A program made the position numbers and the translations under genes. A stretch of DNA of 16,822 nt from Candidatus Bathyarchaeota archaeon. GTDB taxonomy: Archaea; Thermoproteota; Bathyarchaeia; 40CM-2-53-6. Numbering within the stretch: the stretch's first letter is position 1; each line of letters starts with the position of its first letter. The notes under the pieces were generated by a model. The model did no database searches, had not been told where the DNA came from, and worked only from the letters and a program-made list of their open reading frames with translations. The stretch lies in contig VBBG01000100.1 of NCBI GenBank assembly GCA_005882905.1, positions 1-16,822 on the forward strand, written 5' to 3'. Shown here one piece after another: positions 1-6,610 of the stretch.

Positions 1-78
1 CAAGCCAACGAGGGTCGCCTTTGTGAACCGGCCCTTCACCCAGTATCTGACTAGAACGCCAATCGTTCCGAGCGACAT
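1..78 (-). CDS. ABC-2 type transporter permease, N-terminal fragment (cut by window edge)
   Basis: Twenty-six codons are readable from an ATG at 78 down to base 1, starting MSLGTIGVLVRYWVKGR. The frame stays open to the edge. The ATG lies 7 bases after the stop of the ABC ATPase, so the two are almost certainly co-transcribed. A short cytoplasmic basic start just before the first membrane helix is usual for ABC-2 permeases. The permease identity rests mainly on its position next to the ATPase, since the membrane region is outside the window. Confidence 0.55.
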   Translation of the reverse strand, partial: MSLGTIGVLVRYWVKGRFTKATLVGL

Positions 79-85
79 CCAAGAT

Positions 86-841
86 TCACTTTAGAATCGG
101 GTCTTCACCCTTCTCCGCTGTGAGCCGGAGGAACACGTCCTCGAGCCTCGCATCACTCTCAGCCCTCGCCATTTTCCTCAGACTCTCAATGTCTCCGACC
201 GCGACTATCTTTCCGTGATCGATTATCGCAATTCTTCCAGCATGAGACTGGGCCACGTCCAGGTCATGGGTCGACAAGATAGTCGTGACCCCCCTCTTAG
301 TCCGAGCGCCGATCCAATCCTTCACCGAGACCCGGGTCTTCGGATCCAAAGCCGTCAAAGGTTCGTCGAGGACGAGAACTTCGGGATTGTGGAGGCTCGT
401 TGCTATTAGCGCGACCTTCTGTTTCATCCCCTTCGACAGGCTACCCAGTAGACTGTTCCGCTTCTCTTCTAGACCGAAGCTCTTCAGAGACTCTGAGATC
501 TCACGTTCAAGCAGTTCATCATCGACCCCGCGGATCTTTCCGACAAACTGGAGGAACTCGAGGGTGGTCAGTCCGGTGTAGAGTGATGGATTCTCTGGCA
601 GGTATCCGATCATGCGTTTTGCCTTCTCGGGCTCGACTACAATATCGATCTCATCGATCCTAATCGTCCCACTCGTAGGCCTAAGAATCCCAACGAGCGT
701 CTTCAGAAGCGTGCTCTTCCCAGCACCATTTGGACCGAGGAGTCCGAAGATCTCGCCCGAGCCGATATCGAGGGAGACATTGTCCAGAGCGACAAGTGTC
801 CCGTAATGCTTCGTCAGACGTTCAACGGAGATCTGTGGCAT
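86..841 (-). CDS. ABC transporter ATP-binding protein (ABC-2 exporter type)
   Basis: The 251-residue protein is a single, complete nucleotide-binding domain. Visible motifs in order are Walker A GPNGAGKST (residues 36-44), a Q-loop region reading YLPENPSLY in which Glu takes the usual Gln position, the signature LSKGM (135-139), Walker B VLVLDEP (155-161), the D-loop TALD, and the switch His in STHD (about 192). The Glu Q-loop variant and the length are typical of ABC-2 exporters (CcmA/NatA-like, COG1131), which power export of drugs, lipids, ions or peptides. The substrate cannot be told. The start is an ATG at 841. It heads a minus-strand operon with the permease fragment at 1-78. An 8-base inverted repeat (868-894) overlaps its probable promoter. 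Confidence 0.92.
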   Translation of the reverse strand: MPQISVERLTKHYGTLVALDNVSLDIGSGEIFGLLGPNGAGKSTLLKTLVGILRPTSGTIRIDEIDIVVEPEKAKRMIGYLPENPSLYTGLTTLEFLQFVGKIRGVDDELLEREISESLKSFGLEEKRNSLLGSLSKGMKQKVALIATSLHNPEVLVLDEPLTALDPKTRVSVKDWIGARTKRGVTTILSTHDLDVAQSHAGRIAIIDHGKIVAVGDIESLRKMARAESDARLEDVFLRLTAEKGEDPILK

Positions 842-867
842 GTCCTTATGCGCTCGCGGGAAGTAGT

Positions 868-894
868 TCGTTAAGGTTCGTCGATACTTAACGA
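868..894. promoter_or_regulatory. Inverted repeat over the ABC transporter promoter
   Basis: TCGTTAAG (868-875) and CTTAACGA (887-894) form a perfect 8-base inverted repeat with an 11-base spacer. On the minus strand the distal arm reads TTAAGTAT, a plausible TATA element, and the repeat sits 27-53 bases before the ABC ATPase start. It may be an operator for a dimeric regulator. The repeat is seen; the function is inferred. Confidence 0.35.
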
Positions 895-970
895 CCAGCC
901 TCGACTGGTGGGGCAGACGATTGGAAGTTTTTCTCTACGTATCAAACGCATGGTCATCATCTTGAGAAGC

Positions 971-979
971 TTAGAATAA
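971..979 (+). promoter_or_regulatory. TATA-like element of the HD gene
   Basis: TTAGAATAA is centred about 29 bases before the ATG at 1004. An archaeal start site some 26 bases after the TATA centre would fall at about 1001, giving a nearly leaderless mRNA. This supports the ATG chosen for the HD gene. Confidence 0.45.
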
Positions 980-1003
980 CCAGAGGCGAGCATCGACCGG
1001 GTC

Positions 1004-2302
1004 ATGTCAAGGGCCTGGAGCTTCATCAAGGACCCGATTCATGGCTACATTCGAGTAAACGAGACCGAGAGGACGGTCCTGGATACTCGGCCTGTCCAGA
1101 GACTCCGCAGGCTTCGACAGCTCGCGGGCTCAGAGTTTGTCTACCCTGCGGCAAACCATACTCGCTTCGAGCACGTTCTCGGAGCAATGCATCTTGCTGG
1201 TGCTCTGTCTGAGGTCCTCCCAACCCACCTCGACGCGCATGACCAGGAACAGATGCGCCTGGCAGCTCTCCTACACGATATTGGTCATGGTCCATTCTCA
1301 CACGTATTCGAACCGCTAATGGTCCGGCATCTCAAGAAGACCCACGAGGACTTTGTGCCATGGATTGTCAACGAGACGGAGGTCGCTGACAAGCTTGACC
1401 AGGCCGGATTCAACCCTCACAGGGTCGGGCTGCTCGCCGTTGGGCGTTTGAGGGACAATAAGAGGCCGTATCTTGACCAGATCATCAGCAGCAGTGTCGA
1501 TATTGACAAGATGGACTTTATCGTTCGAGACTCCTTCCACACGGGAGCCGGTTACGGCTCGGTGGACGTTCACAGACTCCTCTATACTATGGATGTGATC
1601 AACGGAAATCTCTCAGTAGACGGTAGAGCCGTAGCAACTCTGGAGAGTTTCCTTCTCGCTAGACTCGAATCCTTCAGGACTATCTACTTTCACAGAGCGT
1701 CAAGAGCGGTCCAGATCATGATAGTACAGGCGCTCGAAGCGGCAAGGGATGAGCTCGATCTGCTGTCATTCGACGAGCCAGACGACTATCTGCGACTCGA
1801 TGACTACAAGGTCTGGACTGGCCTCAGAGAGTGTAGGAAGTCTAGGAGAATAATGCAGGATCTGGAAGCGAGAAGGCTTCTCAAATGCGCTTACGAAAAG
1901 ACCGTTTATGCTCCGGACGAGCTCGTCTCGAACGTGATCACAAAGGATAGCGTCCGGCTGAACATTCAGAATGAAATTGCGAATAAGGCAAAGGTCAGCC
2001 CGGAAGAGGTGGTCATTGACGTTCCAACCCTTCCTTCGGTGCCCTACCACAATGCTGTCGAGATACAACCGCTCGATATACCAGTGTTCAAGCGAGGCCC
2101 GTCTGGAAAGAAAGAGATCGTTCAACTTTCTGAGGTCTCTAGAATCATAGGGTCGAGTCTGCAGCAAGACACATCTTGGGAGAGACTCCCGCAGAGGTCA
2201 AAGTCTCATACTAGCAAAACCCTCTCCCCTCGCTACCGATCACTGTCACTGGTTCGGAATTCTCGAAGTTACATCAGCACTAAATCGCAACCCTCGAAAT
2301 GA
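1004..2302 (+). CDS. HD-domain phosphohydrolase (dGTPase/SAMHD1-like, COG1078)
   Basis: The N-terminal start SFIKDPIHGYI and the HD-domain metal ligands H57 (in NHTRFEHVLG), H91-D92 (LLHDIGHGPFSH) and D166 (SVDIDKMDFIVRD) are those of the COG1078 family, related to dNTP triphosphohydrolases and SAMHD1. Members hydrolyse phosphate esters of nucleotides; the exact substrate here is unknown. The open frame gives 432 residues and its TGA overlaps an ATG at 2299. The last 50 residues, however, are a Ser/Arg/Lys-rich stretch with no domain character. If one G is added to the GGG at 2150-2152, the protein instead ends after a plausible helical tail, VESAARHILGETPAEVKVSY, at TAG 2212-2214 (403 residues). 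I keep the uninterrupted frame as the call but doubt its C-terminus. Confidence 0.88.
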   Translation: MSRAWSFIKDPIHGYIRVNETERTVLDTRPVQRLRRLRQLAGSEFVYPAANHTRFEHVLGAMHLAGALSEVLPTHLDAHDQEQMRLAALLHDIGHGPFSHVFEPLMVRHLKKTHEDFVPWIVNETEVADKLDQAGFNPHRVGLLAVGRLRDNKRPYLDQIISSSVDIDKMDFIVRDSFHTGAGYGSVDVHRLLYTMDVINGNLSVDGRAVATLESFLLARLESFRTIYFHRASRAVQIMIVQALEAARDELDLLSFDEPDDYLRLDDYKVWTGLRECRKSRRIMQDLEARRLLKCAYEKTVYAPDELVSNVITKDSVRLNIQNEIANKAKVSPEEVVIDVPTLPSVPYHNAVEIQPLDIPVFKRGPSGKKEIVQLSEVSRIIGSSLQQDTSWERLPQRSKSHTSKTLSPRYRSLSLVRNSRSYISTKSQPSK

Positions 2303-2312
2303 TATTGATATC
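2301..2312 (+). promoter_or_regulatory. TATA-like element of the ribbon-helix-helix gene
   Basis: GATATTGATAT is centred about 29 bases before the ATG at 2335, the spacing of a leaderless archaeal gene. It overlaps the end of the HD reading frame, which fits better if the HD gene really ends at 2214. Confidence 0.35.
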
Positions 2313-2334
2313 CGAAGAAACCGTGGTGCTCGCG

Positions 2335-2517
2335 ATGCCCAAATTTATGCAGACTCTCGACGATACCATATACAAGGAACTAGAGAAGTTGGCGAAGCGG
2401 AGAGGCATCTCCATCCAGGAGCTGATCAGGGCAGTAATCGTTCCTGAATGGGTCACGGGCCACAACGGGCCAGAAACCCAGCAAACGCCCACCAGCAAGC
2501 TGAACGCTTGGCGCTAG
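2335..2517 (+). CDS. Ribbon-helix-helix DNA-binding protein
   Basis: The 60-residue protein MPKFMQTLDDTIYKELEKLA... has the pattern of a ribbon-helix-helix (CopG/MetJ-like) repressor: a short N-terminal beta strand (residues 1-8), a first helix (about 10-22), the turn RRGIS, and a second helix (about 26-35) ending in PEW. The tail is polar and flexible. Such proteins bind operators as dimers through the beta strand. The frame also allows an ATG at 2299 that overlaps the HD stop codon (ATGA). I prefer 2335 because the beta strand then lies at the very N-terminus, as in the family, and because a TATA-like GATATTGATAT lies about 30 bases upstream. The target is unknown; it could be its own promoter or the neighbouring HD gene. 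Confidence 0.75.
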   Translation: MPKFMQTLDDTIYKELEKLAKRRGISIQELIRAVIVPEWVTGHNGPETQQTPTSKLNAWR

Positions 2518-2675
2518 TTTCCACGATTTCTAGAACTAAGTCTCTCAACTAGAGGCCACGCGACGCCCAGCTTGTGAAACGGTCTTCATTCTATTAAAGA
2601 ATCTTGGACGATCAGTGTCCGGCCGTATTGTTACATCGTGGTTAACGATAGCTCAGAAGATTCTCGGTGACGGTG

Positions 2676-2852
2676 ATGGGAAATGGGGAAGAATACGCCG
2701 AACAAGTCTCCAACGGTTGCTATACTCCTCTCGATGATTCGGTTGACAGTGGCAGTCAGATGAGCGTCGAGAGGTTTGACGATTCAGTGGCGGCGCTCGC
2801 CTTTGCCGCCACTATCATCACGATTACCCTTGGATTCTTGTTCAACCTTTGA
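2676..2852 (+). CDS. Small C-terminally anchored membrane protein, unknown function
   Basis: A 58-residue protein starting MGNGEEYAEQVSN. About 35 acidic and polar residues are followed by one hydrophobic helix of roughly 20 residues (VAALAFAATIITITLGFLF) and then the stop, so it should sit as a tail-anchored protein with its N-terminus in the cytoplasm. An in-frame GTG at 2667 is possible. I prefer the ATG at 2676 because a TATA-like GGTTAACGATA (2640-2650) lies about 30 bases upstream. There are no recognisable domains, and the neighbours give no clear functional hint. The clear switch from polar to hydrophobic residues argues for a real gene, but the short length leaves doubt. Confidence 0.5.
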   Translation: MGNGEEYAEQVSNGCYTPLDDSVDSGSQMSVERFDDSVAALAFAATIITITLGFLFNL

Positions 2853-2871
2853 CCTCGAACAACAATCGAGC

Positions 2872-3195
2872 CTATTTTGTCCTAACCTTGTCTAGTAGCG
2901 ACGAGTAGCCTCGTAGGGCTTCTCCCTCGGCGAGGGCGGTGTTGAGTGAGACTAGGCTCATCTTGTTGAAGATGGCTGCGGATCTTTCCGCGAGGGCTCG
3001 CGCTGCGATGAGGAATTTTCCGCCCAGAAGTACGGATGATGTGCCCACAGCGCCGTCTCTGAGACCGGGAGTAGCAATAGCTAGAGTCCCGATCTTAATC
3101 GTTCCCTCATAGCACAAGGCGAGGACTGCGTTGTCCATCTGAAGAAGGTTGATTTTGAGAACTATTCCGTCGTGCTCGGAGGTTGCTTCCTGCAA
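2872..3195 (-). CDS. Probable PAC3/PAC4-like proteasome assembly chaperone
   Basis: The 107-residue protein has alternating beta strands and one long helix. The run NAVLALCYEGTIKIGTLAIA is followed by GTSSVLLGG, the helix ARALAERSAAIFNKM, the strand LVSLNTA, and a final helix. This order, with the S/T-S/T-x-LLG turn before a helix that starts A-x-x-L and a strand-helix end, matches my memory of the small eukaryotic chaperones PAC3 (PSMG3) and PAC4 (PSMG4). It lies 23 bases after the stop of a PAC2-type chaperone gene, on the same strand. The only usable start is TTG at 3195, as an in-frame TGA lies at 3202-3204. Family assignment is an inference from pattern and context; it could be an unrelated small alpha-beta protein. 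No Shine-Dalgarno is visible. Confidence 0.6.
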   Translation of the reverse strand: MQEATSEHDGIVLKINLLQMDNAVLALCYEGTIKIGTLAIATPGLRDGAVGTSSVLLGGKFLIAARALAERSAAIFNKMSLVSLNTALAEGEALRGYSSLLDKVRTK

Positions 3196-3218
3196 CGCGG
3201 ATCATGTTCTGGTATTGG

Positions 3219-4001
3219 CTACGTTATGTAGCGGTCCTTTCCTTCTTCAGGTTTCTCTTCTTCGCCTTCTTTGGACTCCTCGAGATCGGTTCGACGTAGT
3301 TTTTCCATCTTCTTCCGCATATCCTCTATCTCAACATCTAGATCCTTAAGCTCGACGGGCATGCTGACCAGGCCTGTCAGCATTTGTATCACAGCTCTAG
3401 CCGCTTCCAGATCAGGGTATACCCCGGTTGTCGCGCCCAAAAGTCCTGCGCACTGGAGCCCCCTCTGCCGTCCGATGCCCAGAATCACTCCGGCAGCGCC
3501 GGTCACAGCGCCCCCCTTTGCAAGCTTGGCCCCCAGCTTCTTCAATCGTTCACCAATGATCGCGTCTCCGACGACTCCGTATACGGCACCCACGTCGTTG
3601 CCGGAACGGGTTCCGTAGCCGCCCATTGTGAACAACATTCTGCATCCGAATTGCTGTGCGAAGTCGAGAACTCTGCTGGCCACTTCGTACTGGCCGGTTA
3701 CGCTAGGCTGAGCGTCGCCTGTGAGGAATATTACGTTAGGCTCCTTGTCGCTGAACGCGTAGAACTCGTACTTGGGAAGAGAGTAGGTTCCGTCCTCAGA
3801 GATGTTGATGCCGAGGTTGCCGTCTGGGAAGAGGAGATAGCTGGAATACAACTCTGCAAACTTTTTCGGTTTCAGTTTCTCTATGAAATAGTCAACGGCG
3901 ACTTTTCCCACGTAGCCAAGTCCGGGGAGACCTTGGATTAGCACGGGCTCCTTTATCATGACTTTGGAGAGTTCGTGAATCCTCGTATCGTCATTCATCA
4001 T
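3219..4001 (-). CDS. PAC2-family proteasome assembly chaperone
   Basis: A 260-residue PAC2 domain protein (PF09754, COG2047; archaeal relatives PbaA and PbaB). It is recognised by PVLIQGLPGLGYVGKVAVDYFI near the start, the strand NVIFLTGDAQPS, the Gly-rich GGYGTRSG, and AGLLGATTGVYPDLEAAR. In eukaryotes PAC1-PAC2 helps form the proteasome alpha ring; archaeal relatives bind the alpha ring through their C-terminal tails. After the domain comes a predicted coiled coil (about residues 218-240) and a highly acidic, probably disordered tail ending DRYIT. The aromatic-hydrophobic end resembles but does not equal the HbYX docking motif, because Tyr is third from last rather than second. The start is the first of two adjacent ATGs at 4001. 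It leads an operon with the PAC3/4-like gene and diverges from the aKMT-like gene. Confidence 0.88.
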   Translation of the reverse strand: MMNDDTRIHELSKVMIKEPVLIQGLPGLGYVGKVAVDYFIEKLKPKKFAELYSSYLLFPDGNLGINISEDGTYSLPKYEFYAFSDKEPNVIFLTGDAQPSVTGQYEVASRVLDFAQQFGCRMLFTMGGYGTRSGNDVGAVYGVVGDAIIGERLKKLGAKLAKGGAVTGAAGVILGIGRQRGLQCAGLLGATTGVYPDLEAARAVIQMLTGLVSMPVELKDLDVEIEDMRKKMEKLRRTDLEESKEGEEEKPEEGKDRYIT

Positions 4002-4047
4002 AAGGGGCCAGTTGAAAAGAGTCTTCGACGATTCTCTCGGAGAGTTG

Positions 4048-4055
4048 TTTAAATA
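4048..4055. promoter_or_regulatory. Shared TATA box between divergent PAC2 and aKMT-like genes
   Basis: TTTAAATA is nearly self-complementary and lies at the midpoint between the PAC2 start (4001) and the methyltransferase ATG (4103). Counting 26 bases each way gives start sites near 4026 and 4078, each leaving a leader of about 25 bases. It could serve both directions. Seen directly; use in both directions is inferred. Confidence 0.5.
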
Positions 4056-4102
4056 GTTTGATTCGCTTCAACAAGTTTTCAGTTTACAAGAGTCTGAATC
4101 TG

Positions 4103-4573
4103 ATGAGTTGCGCACCATTCGTCTCTTCTCCACATGACGTTGTTCGTAAAATGCTTGAGGTCGCGAGAGCCACTAAAGATGATGTCTTGGTTGACCTGGG
4201 GTGCGGCGATGGGCGCATTCTATCAACCGCCATCAAGGACTTCGGGGTGAAGGCCGCGTTCGGCTATGAGATTAGGGAGGATCTCTTCAAGACCGCTTCA
4301 GGCGAAGTGGAGAAGCTGAACCTGGGAAACAGGGCCCGCGTCTACAACCGGGATCTCTTCCAGGCAGATCTCAAAGAGGCGACTTTGATAACTCTCTACC
4401 TAACGACCTACGCGAACGAGAGGTTGAAGCCGAAACTGCGTGCAGAGGCCCGGCCCGGCGCGCGGATCGTGAGCCACGACTTTATGATCAACGGCTGGAA
4501 GCCATCAAAGAAAGAGAACTACAACGAGCACACGATATACGTATACTCGATCCCAGACTCCTACTCAATGTAG
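4103..4573 (+). CDS. SAM-dependent methyltransferase, aKMT-like protein lysine methyltransferase
   Basis: A 156-residue class I methyltransferase consisting of little more than the catalytic core. Residues APFVSSPHDVVRKMLEVA lead into motif I, DLGCGDGR (31-38), then the acidic YEI at the end of strand 2, the LYL strand (about 98-100), RLKPKL, RIVSHDF and GWKP. This order and the compact length match the archaeal lysine methyltransferase aKMT of Sulfolobus, which methylates chromatin protein Cren7 and many other proteins. The frame is open back to a TTG at 4058, but the ATG at 4103 agrees with the family N-terminus and with the TATA box at 4048. Its 3' end overlaps the convergent Clp1-like gene by 9 bases. 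The substrate here is not known. Confidence 0.78.
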   Translation: MSCAPFVSSPHDVVRKMLEVARATKDDVLVDLGCGDGRILSTAIKDFGVKAAFGYEIREDLFKTASGEVEKLNLGNRARVYNRDLFQADLKEATLITLYLTTYANERLKPKLRAEARPGARIVSHDFMINGWKPSKKENYNEHTIYVYSIPDSYSM

Positions 4574-5677
4574 CATCCCATAACCTATCTCTTCATACTT
4601 CGAAGAGAGCAGGATATTTCCAATCTCGAGAAATCTAGGCCGTTCCGTCGTCCTCGTCTCGACGAGAGCATATCCGTCAATCATCTCCCTGATTCTCCCT
4701 ATGCCAAGAAGCTCTTGATGATCATCTAGCAGCCCAGCAAGAAATCCCTTGAGCTTTCTATCCCAGCGTAGGACTTGCTGTTCGGACCGATCGAACATTC
4801 TCAATTTCGTATTCTCTTGGCTGATCTTCATAGTCTTGGAGCCGAGGAGAAACCGCCGGTAGCCCGTTTCCCGGACATTTTTCCTCTCCTCCCTCGATCG
4901 CATTCTGGCATAGGTAGAACTTGGCAGTCTGATCGACGCAGAGGAAACCATGTCGAGGAGAGGGTCGATTTCGGATCCCCTACTCAGCCCGAGGACCAGA
5001 TCAGGCTGGGTCTCGTGGAGTAGCTCCTCTTTGAATCGCAAAGCGGGCAAATCCCCGATCCAGCCGTCAGTGTTCACGAGCACCAATTCGCTGGAGCTGA
5101 CGAGTTTTTCTTTCAAACGGACGATCAACCGGGTGAGTTTGTCCGGTACTGATGACGGACTGGTGTCGCCTATGAAGAAGGCTGTCTCTTGTCGTAGGTC
5201 TTGCAACGTCAGGATTGGCTCGGATGCAAGTGAGGAGCTGATAGTTGTCGGAGGTCCGATATCCGCCTGACCAACGTCGGCGTCTACCACTCCAACCTTA
5301 AGTCCATTCTGAACACACATGTTTGCTAGGAATGTGCAGAGGCTGGACTTGCCTGAATCAACGTCTCCAACTATTGCTGCAACGCCCTGTTGTCGTTGGA
5401 GAATGTGAGCCGCTTCTGTCCAGCCTGTCGGTATGGTTGACTCGAGCAGTTCCTTCCAGGAGCCGTCGGGGCCCATCTTGATTTCAAGGGTGGCCGGTTC
5501 AGTGGCTAGTATTGGGTCTTGTCGTAGGTCTTCGACTGTTATCCAAGTATCTGGGTTAATTGGTGCTCCAAAGCATTGGGCTCTGCCTTCTGAGAGCTTG
5601 AACTGTACCGGTCCAGTCAGCAGAATAGTGTGACCTTGTCCGATCCTGTGTGTAACTGGTCTGACAGGAGGATCCAA
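4565..5677 (-). CDS. Clp1/Grc3-type polynucleotide 5'-hydroxyl kinase
   Basis: This 370-residue protein has an N-terminal beta-rich region (residues 1-80), a kinase domain and a C-terminal beta-rich region, the layout of Clp1/Grc3 (COG1341). The P-loop is GDVDSGKS (104-111) and the following VVDADVGQADIGPP (130-143) is the Walker B/lid hallmark of the family. Family members transfer the ATP gamma-phosphate to the 5'-OH of RNA or DNA; the Pyrococcus enzyme is an active RNA/DNA kinase. A role in tRNA splicing or RNA repair is likely but not shown. The start is TTG at 5677, because an in-frame TGA lies shortly upstream and ATTTAAC (5704-5710) is a TATA-like element about 30 bases before it. The gene converges on the aKMT-like gene with a 9-base overlap. 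Confidence 0.87.
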   Translation of the reverse strand: MDPPVRPVTHRIGQGHTILLTGPVQFKLSEGRAQCFGAPINPDTWITVEDLRQDPILATEPATLEIKMGPDGSWKELLESTIPTGWTEAAHILQRQQGVAAIVGDVDSGKSSLCTFLANMCVQNGLKVGVVDADVGQADIGPPTTISSSLASEPILTLQDLRQETAFFIGDTSPSSVPDKLTRLIVRLKEKLVSSSELVLVNTDGWIGDLPALRFKEELLHETQPDLVLGLSRGSEIDPLLDMVSSASIRLPSSTYARMRSREERKNVRETGYRRFLLGSKTMKISQENTKLRMFDRSEQQVLRWDRKLKGFLAGLLDDHQELLGIGRIREMIDGYALVETRTTERPRFLEIGNILLSSKYEEIGYGMLH

Positions 5678-5703
5678 TCCTGTATTCCGAAATGAGGCGA
5701 TTC

Positions 5704-5710
5704 ATTTAAC
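5704..5710 (-). promoter_or_regulatory. TATA-like element of the Clp1-type kinase gene
   Basis: On the minus strand this reads GTTAAAT, centred about 30 bases before the TTG at 5677. It supports a leaderless transcript and decides for this unusual start codon. Confidence 0.4.
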
Positions 5711-5811
5711 GTGTTATTAGAACGCGAAGCTTTCCACGTCTACTCAAAACGCAACATATCAGTAGCCGAATCCTTCTGAGCCATCAATGTCTGCTGTGCG
5801 AATCAGTCAGA

Positions 5812-5844
5812 CCTAGTCTAGGACCAGAAGGTTGCTAACCTTCT
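5812..5844. repeat. Two adjacent hairpins upstream of radB
   Basis: CCTA GTC TAGG (5812-5822) is followed by AGAAGGTT GCT AACCTTCT (5826-5844), a perfect 8-base inverted repeat with a 3-base loop. They end about 36 bases before the radB start. They could be operator half-sites, a structured leader, or chance. The anticodon-arm look of the second is treated under rejected items. Confidence 0.4.
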
Positions 5845-5879
5845 TACCCGGCCTCCGATGACGAGTTTCGTATTCACTA

Positions 5880-6560
5880 TTGGACTTCCTGAGCTCCGGA
5901 TCTCATGCAATAGACAGGCTGCTAGGAGGAGGTTTTCCGCTCCACCAGATCAGTCTTCTATACGGGGAAGCAGCAACTGGCAAGACGATTCTCTCCATGC
6001 AGTGTGTTCTGGAAGCAGCTCGGAAAGAGTACAAGGTATTCTATCTCGACTCTGACCAGTCATTCTCAGCCAATAGGATGGAACGGCTCGCCGGAGGTAG
6101 AGAACTGGCGGAGAGAATCGTCCTTTTTCGTCCAGAAGATTTCGATGAACAGGGGCGCATCGTGGAGAACATTGAGAACCTGCTCACAAAGACTCCAATA
6201 CTGCTGGTTGTCGATTCTATTACTGGACTATACAGGGGAGGACAGGTCAAACCCGAAGGATATTTCGGTCGCGATCGAGAGCTGAATCGTCAACTTGCAC
6301 AGCTAGATGCTCTCGGATCACGCTTCGCCGCGTGGATATTGCTGACTGGACAGGTCCACAGTTCGCCCACGGGAGGGGAATGGTTGGTGGAGCCTGTTGC
6401 GACCCGGACCCTTAGACACTGGTCAGATCTAATTCTGAGATTGACTCAGACGCCGAGGCCGAATGTTCGAGACTGTTTTCTCGAGAAGAAGAATGGGCTA
6501 GATGTCTCCGGGAATCATTGTCCTTTCAAGATAACAGACGAGGGGATCGAGGAAGCCTAG
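5880..6560 (+). CDS. radB: RadB-like RecA-family recombinase paralog
   Basis: The 226-residue protein is a bare RecA/Rad51 ATPase core without the N-terminal helix-hairpin-helix domain of RadA, which is the mark of RadB. It opens SGSHAIDRLLGGGFP, followed by Walker A GEAATGKT (29-36), FYLDSDQSFSANR, and Walker B ILLVVDSITGLY with D112. A later block reads TGQVHSSPTGG and VEPVATRTLRHWSDLILRL, as in RadA/RadB. RadB proteins are thought to help RadA-driven homologous recombination and repair. The start is TTG at 5880; an in-frame TGA at 5859 rules out anything longer. CarS begins about 50 bases after its stop on the same strand. A KaiC-like ATPase is the main alternative, but length and motif order favour RadB. 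Confidence 0.85.
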   Translation: MDFLSSGSHAIDRLLGGGFPLHQISLLYGEAATGKTILSMQCVLEAARKEYKVFYLDSDQSFSANRMERLAGGRELAERIVLFRPEDFDEQGRIVENIENLLTKTPILLVVDSITGLYRGGQVKPEGYFGRDRELNRQLAQLDALGSRFAAWILLTGQVHSSPTGGEWLVEPVATRTLRHWSDLILRLTQTPRPNVRDCFLEKKNGLDVSGNHCPFKITDEGIEEA

Positions 6561-6565
6561 TCTGG

Positions 6566-6574
6566 ATTATTAAC
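6566..6574 (+). promoter_or_regulatory. TATA-like element of carS
   Basis: ATTATTAAC lies just after the radB stop and is centred about 41 bases before the carS ATG at 6611. The start site would be near 6596, leaving a leader of about 15 bases. It suggests that carS, and perhaps tldD-tldE, has its own promoter. Confidence 0.35.
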
Positions 6575-6610
6575 TATGAACGTCTTGCGACATTTGGCGT
6601 CTGGAATAGA

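Noticed and set aside
2299..2334. ATG at 2299 overlapping the HD stop as start of the ribbon-helix-helix gene.
   Set aside because: It adds 12 residues before the DNA-binding strand, which is N-terminal in this family. It cannot be fully excluded, since ATGA overlaps do occur.
4058..4102. TTG-initiated N-terminal extension of the methyltransferase.
   Set aside because: It would begin 3 bases after the TATA box, before the predicted transcription start, and family members begin at the downstream ATG.
5812..5870. tRNA-Ser(GCT) or fragment of one: GAAGG TTGCTAA CCTTC looks like an anticodon arm with GCT.
   Set aside because: No acceptor stem, no D-loop GG, no T-arm with GTTCRA, and no long variable arm could be fitted. 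The inverted repeat alone explains the look.
6518..6610. Longer CarS start overlapping radB.
   Set aside because: The extra 31 residues are polar and unlike the family, and a TATA-like element lies inside them.
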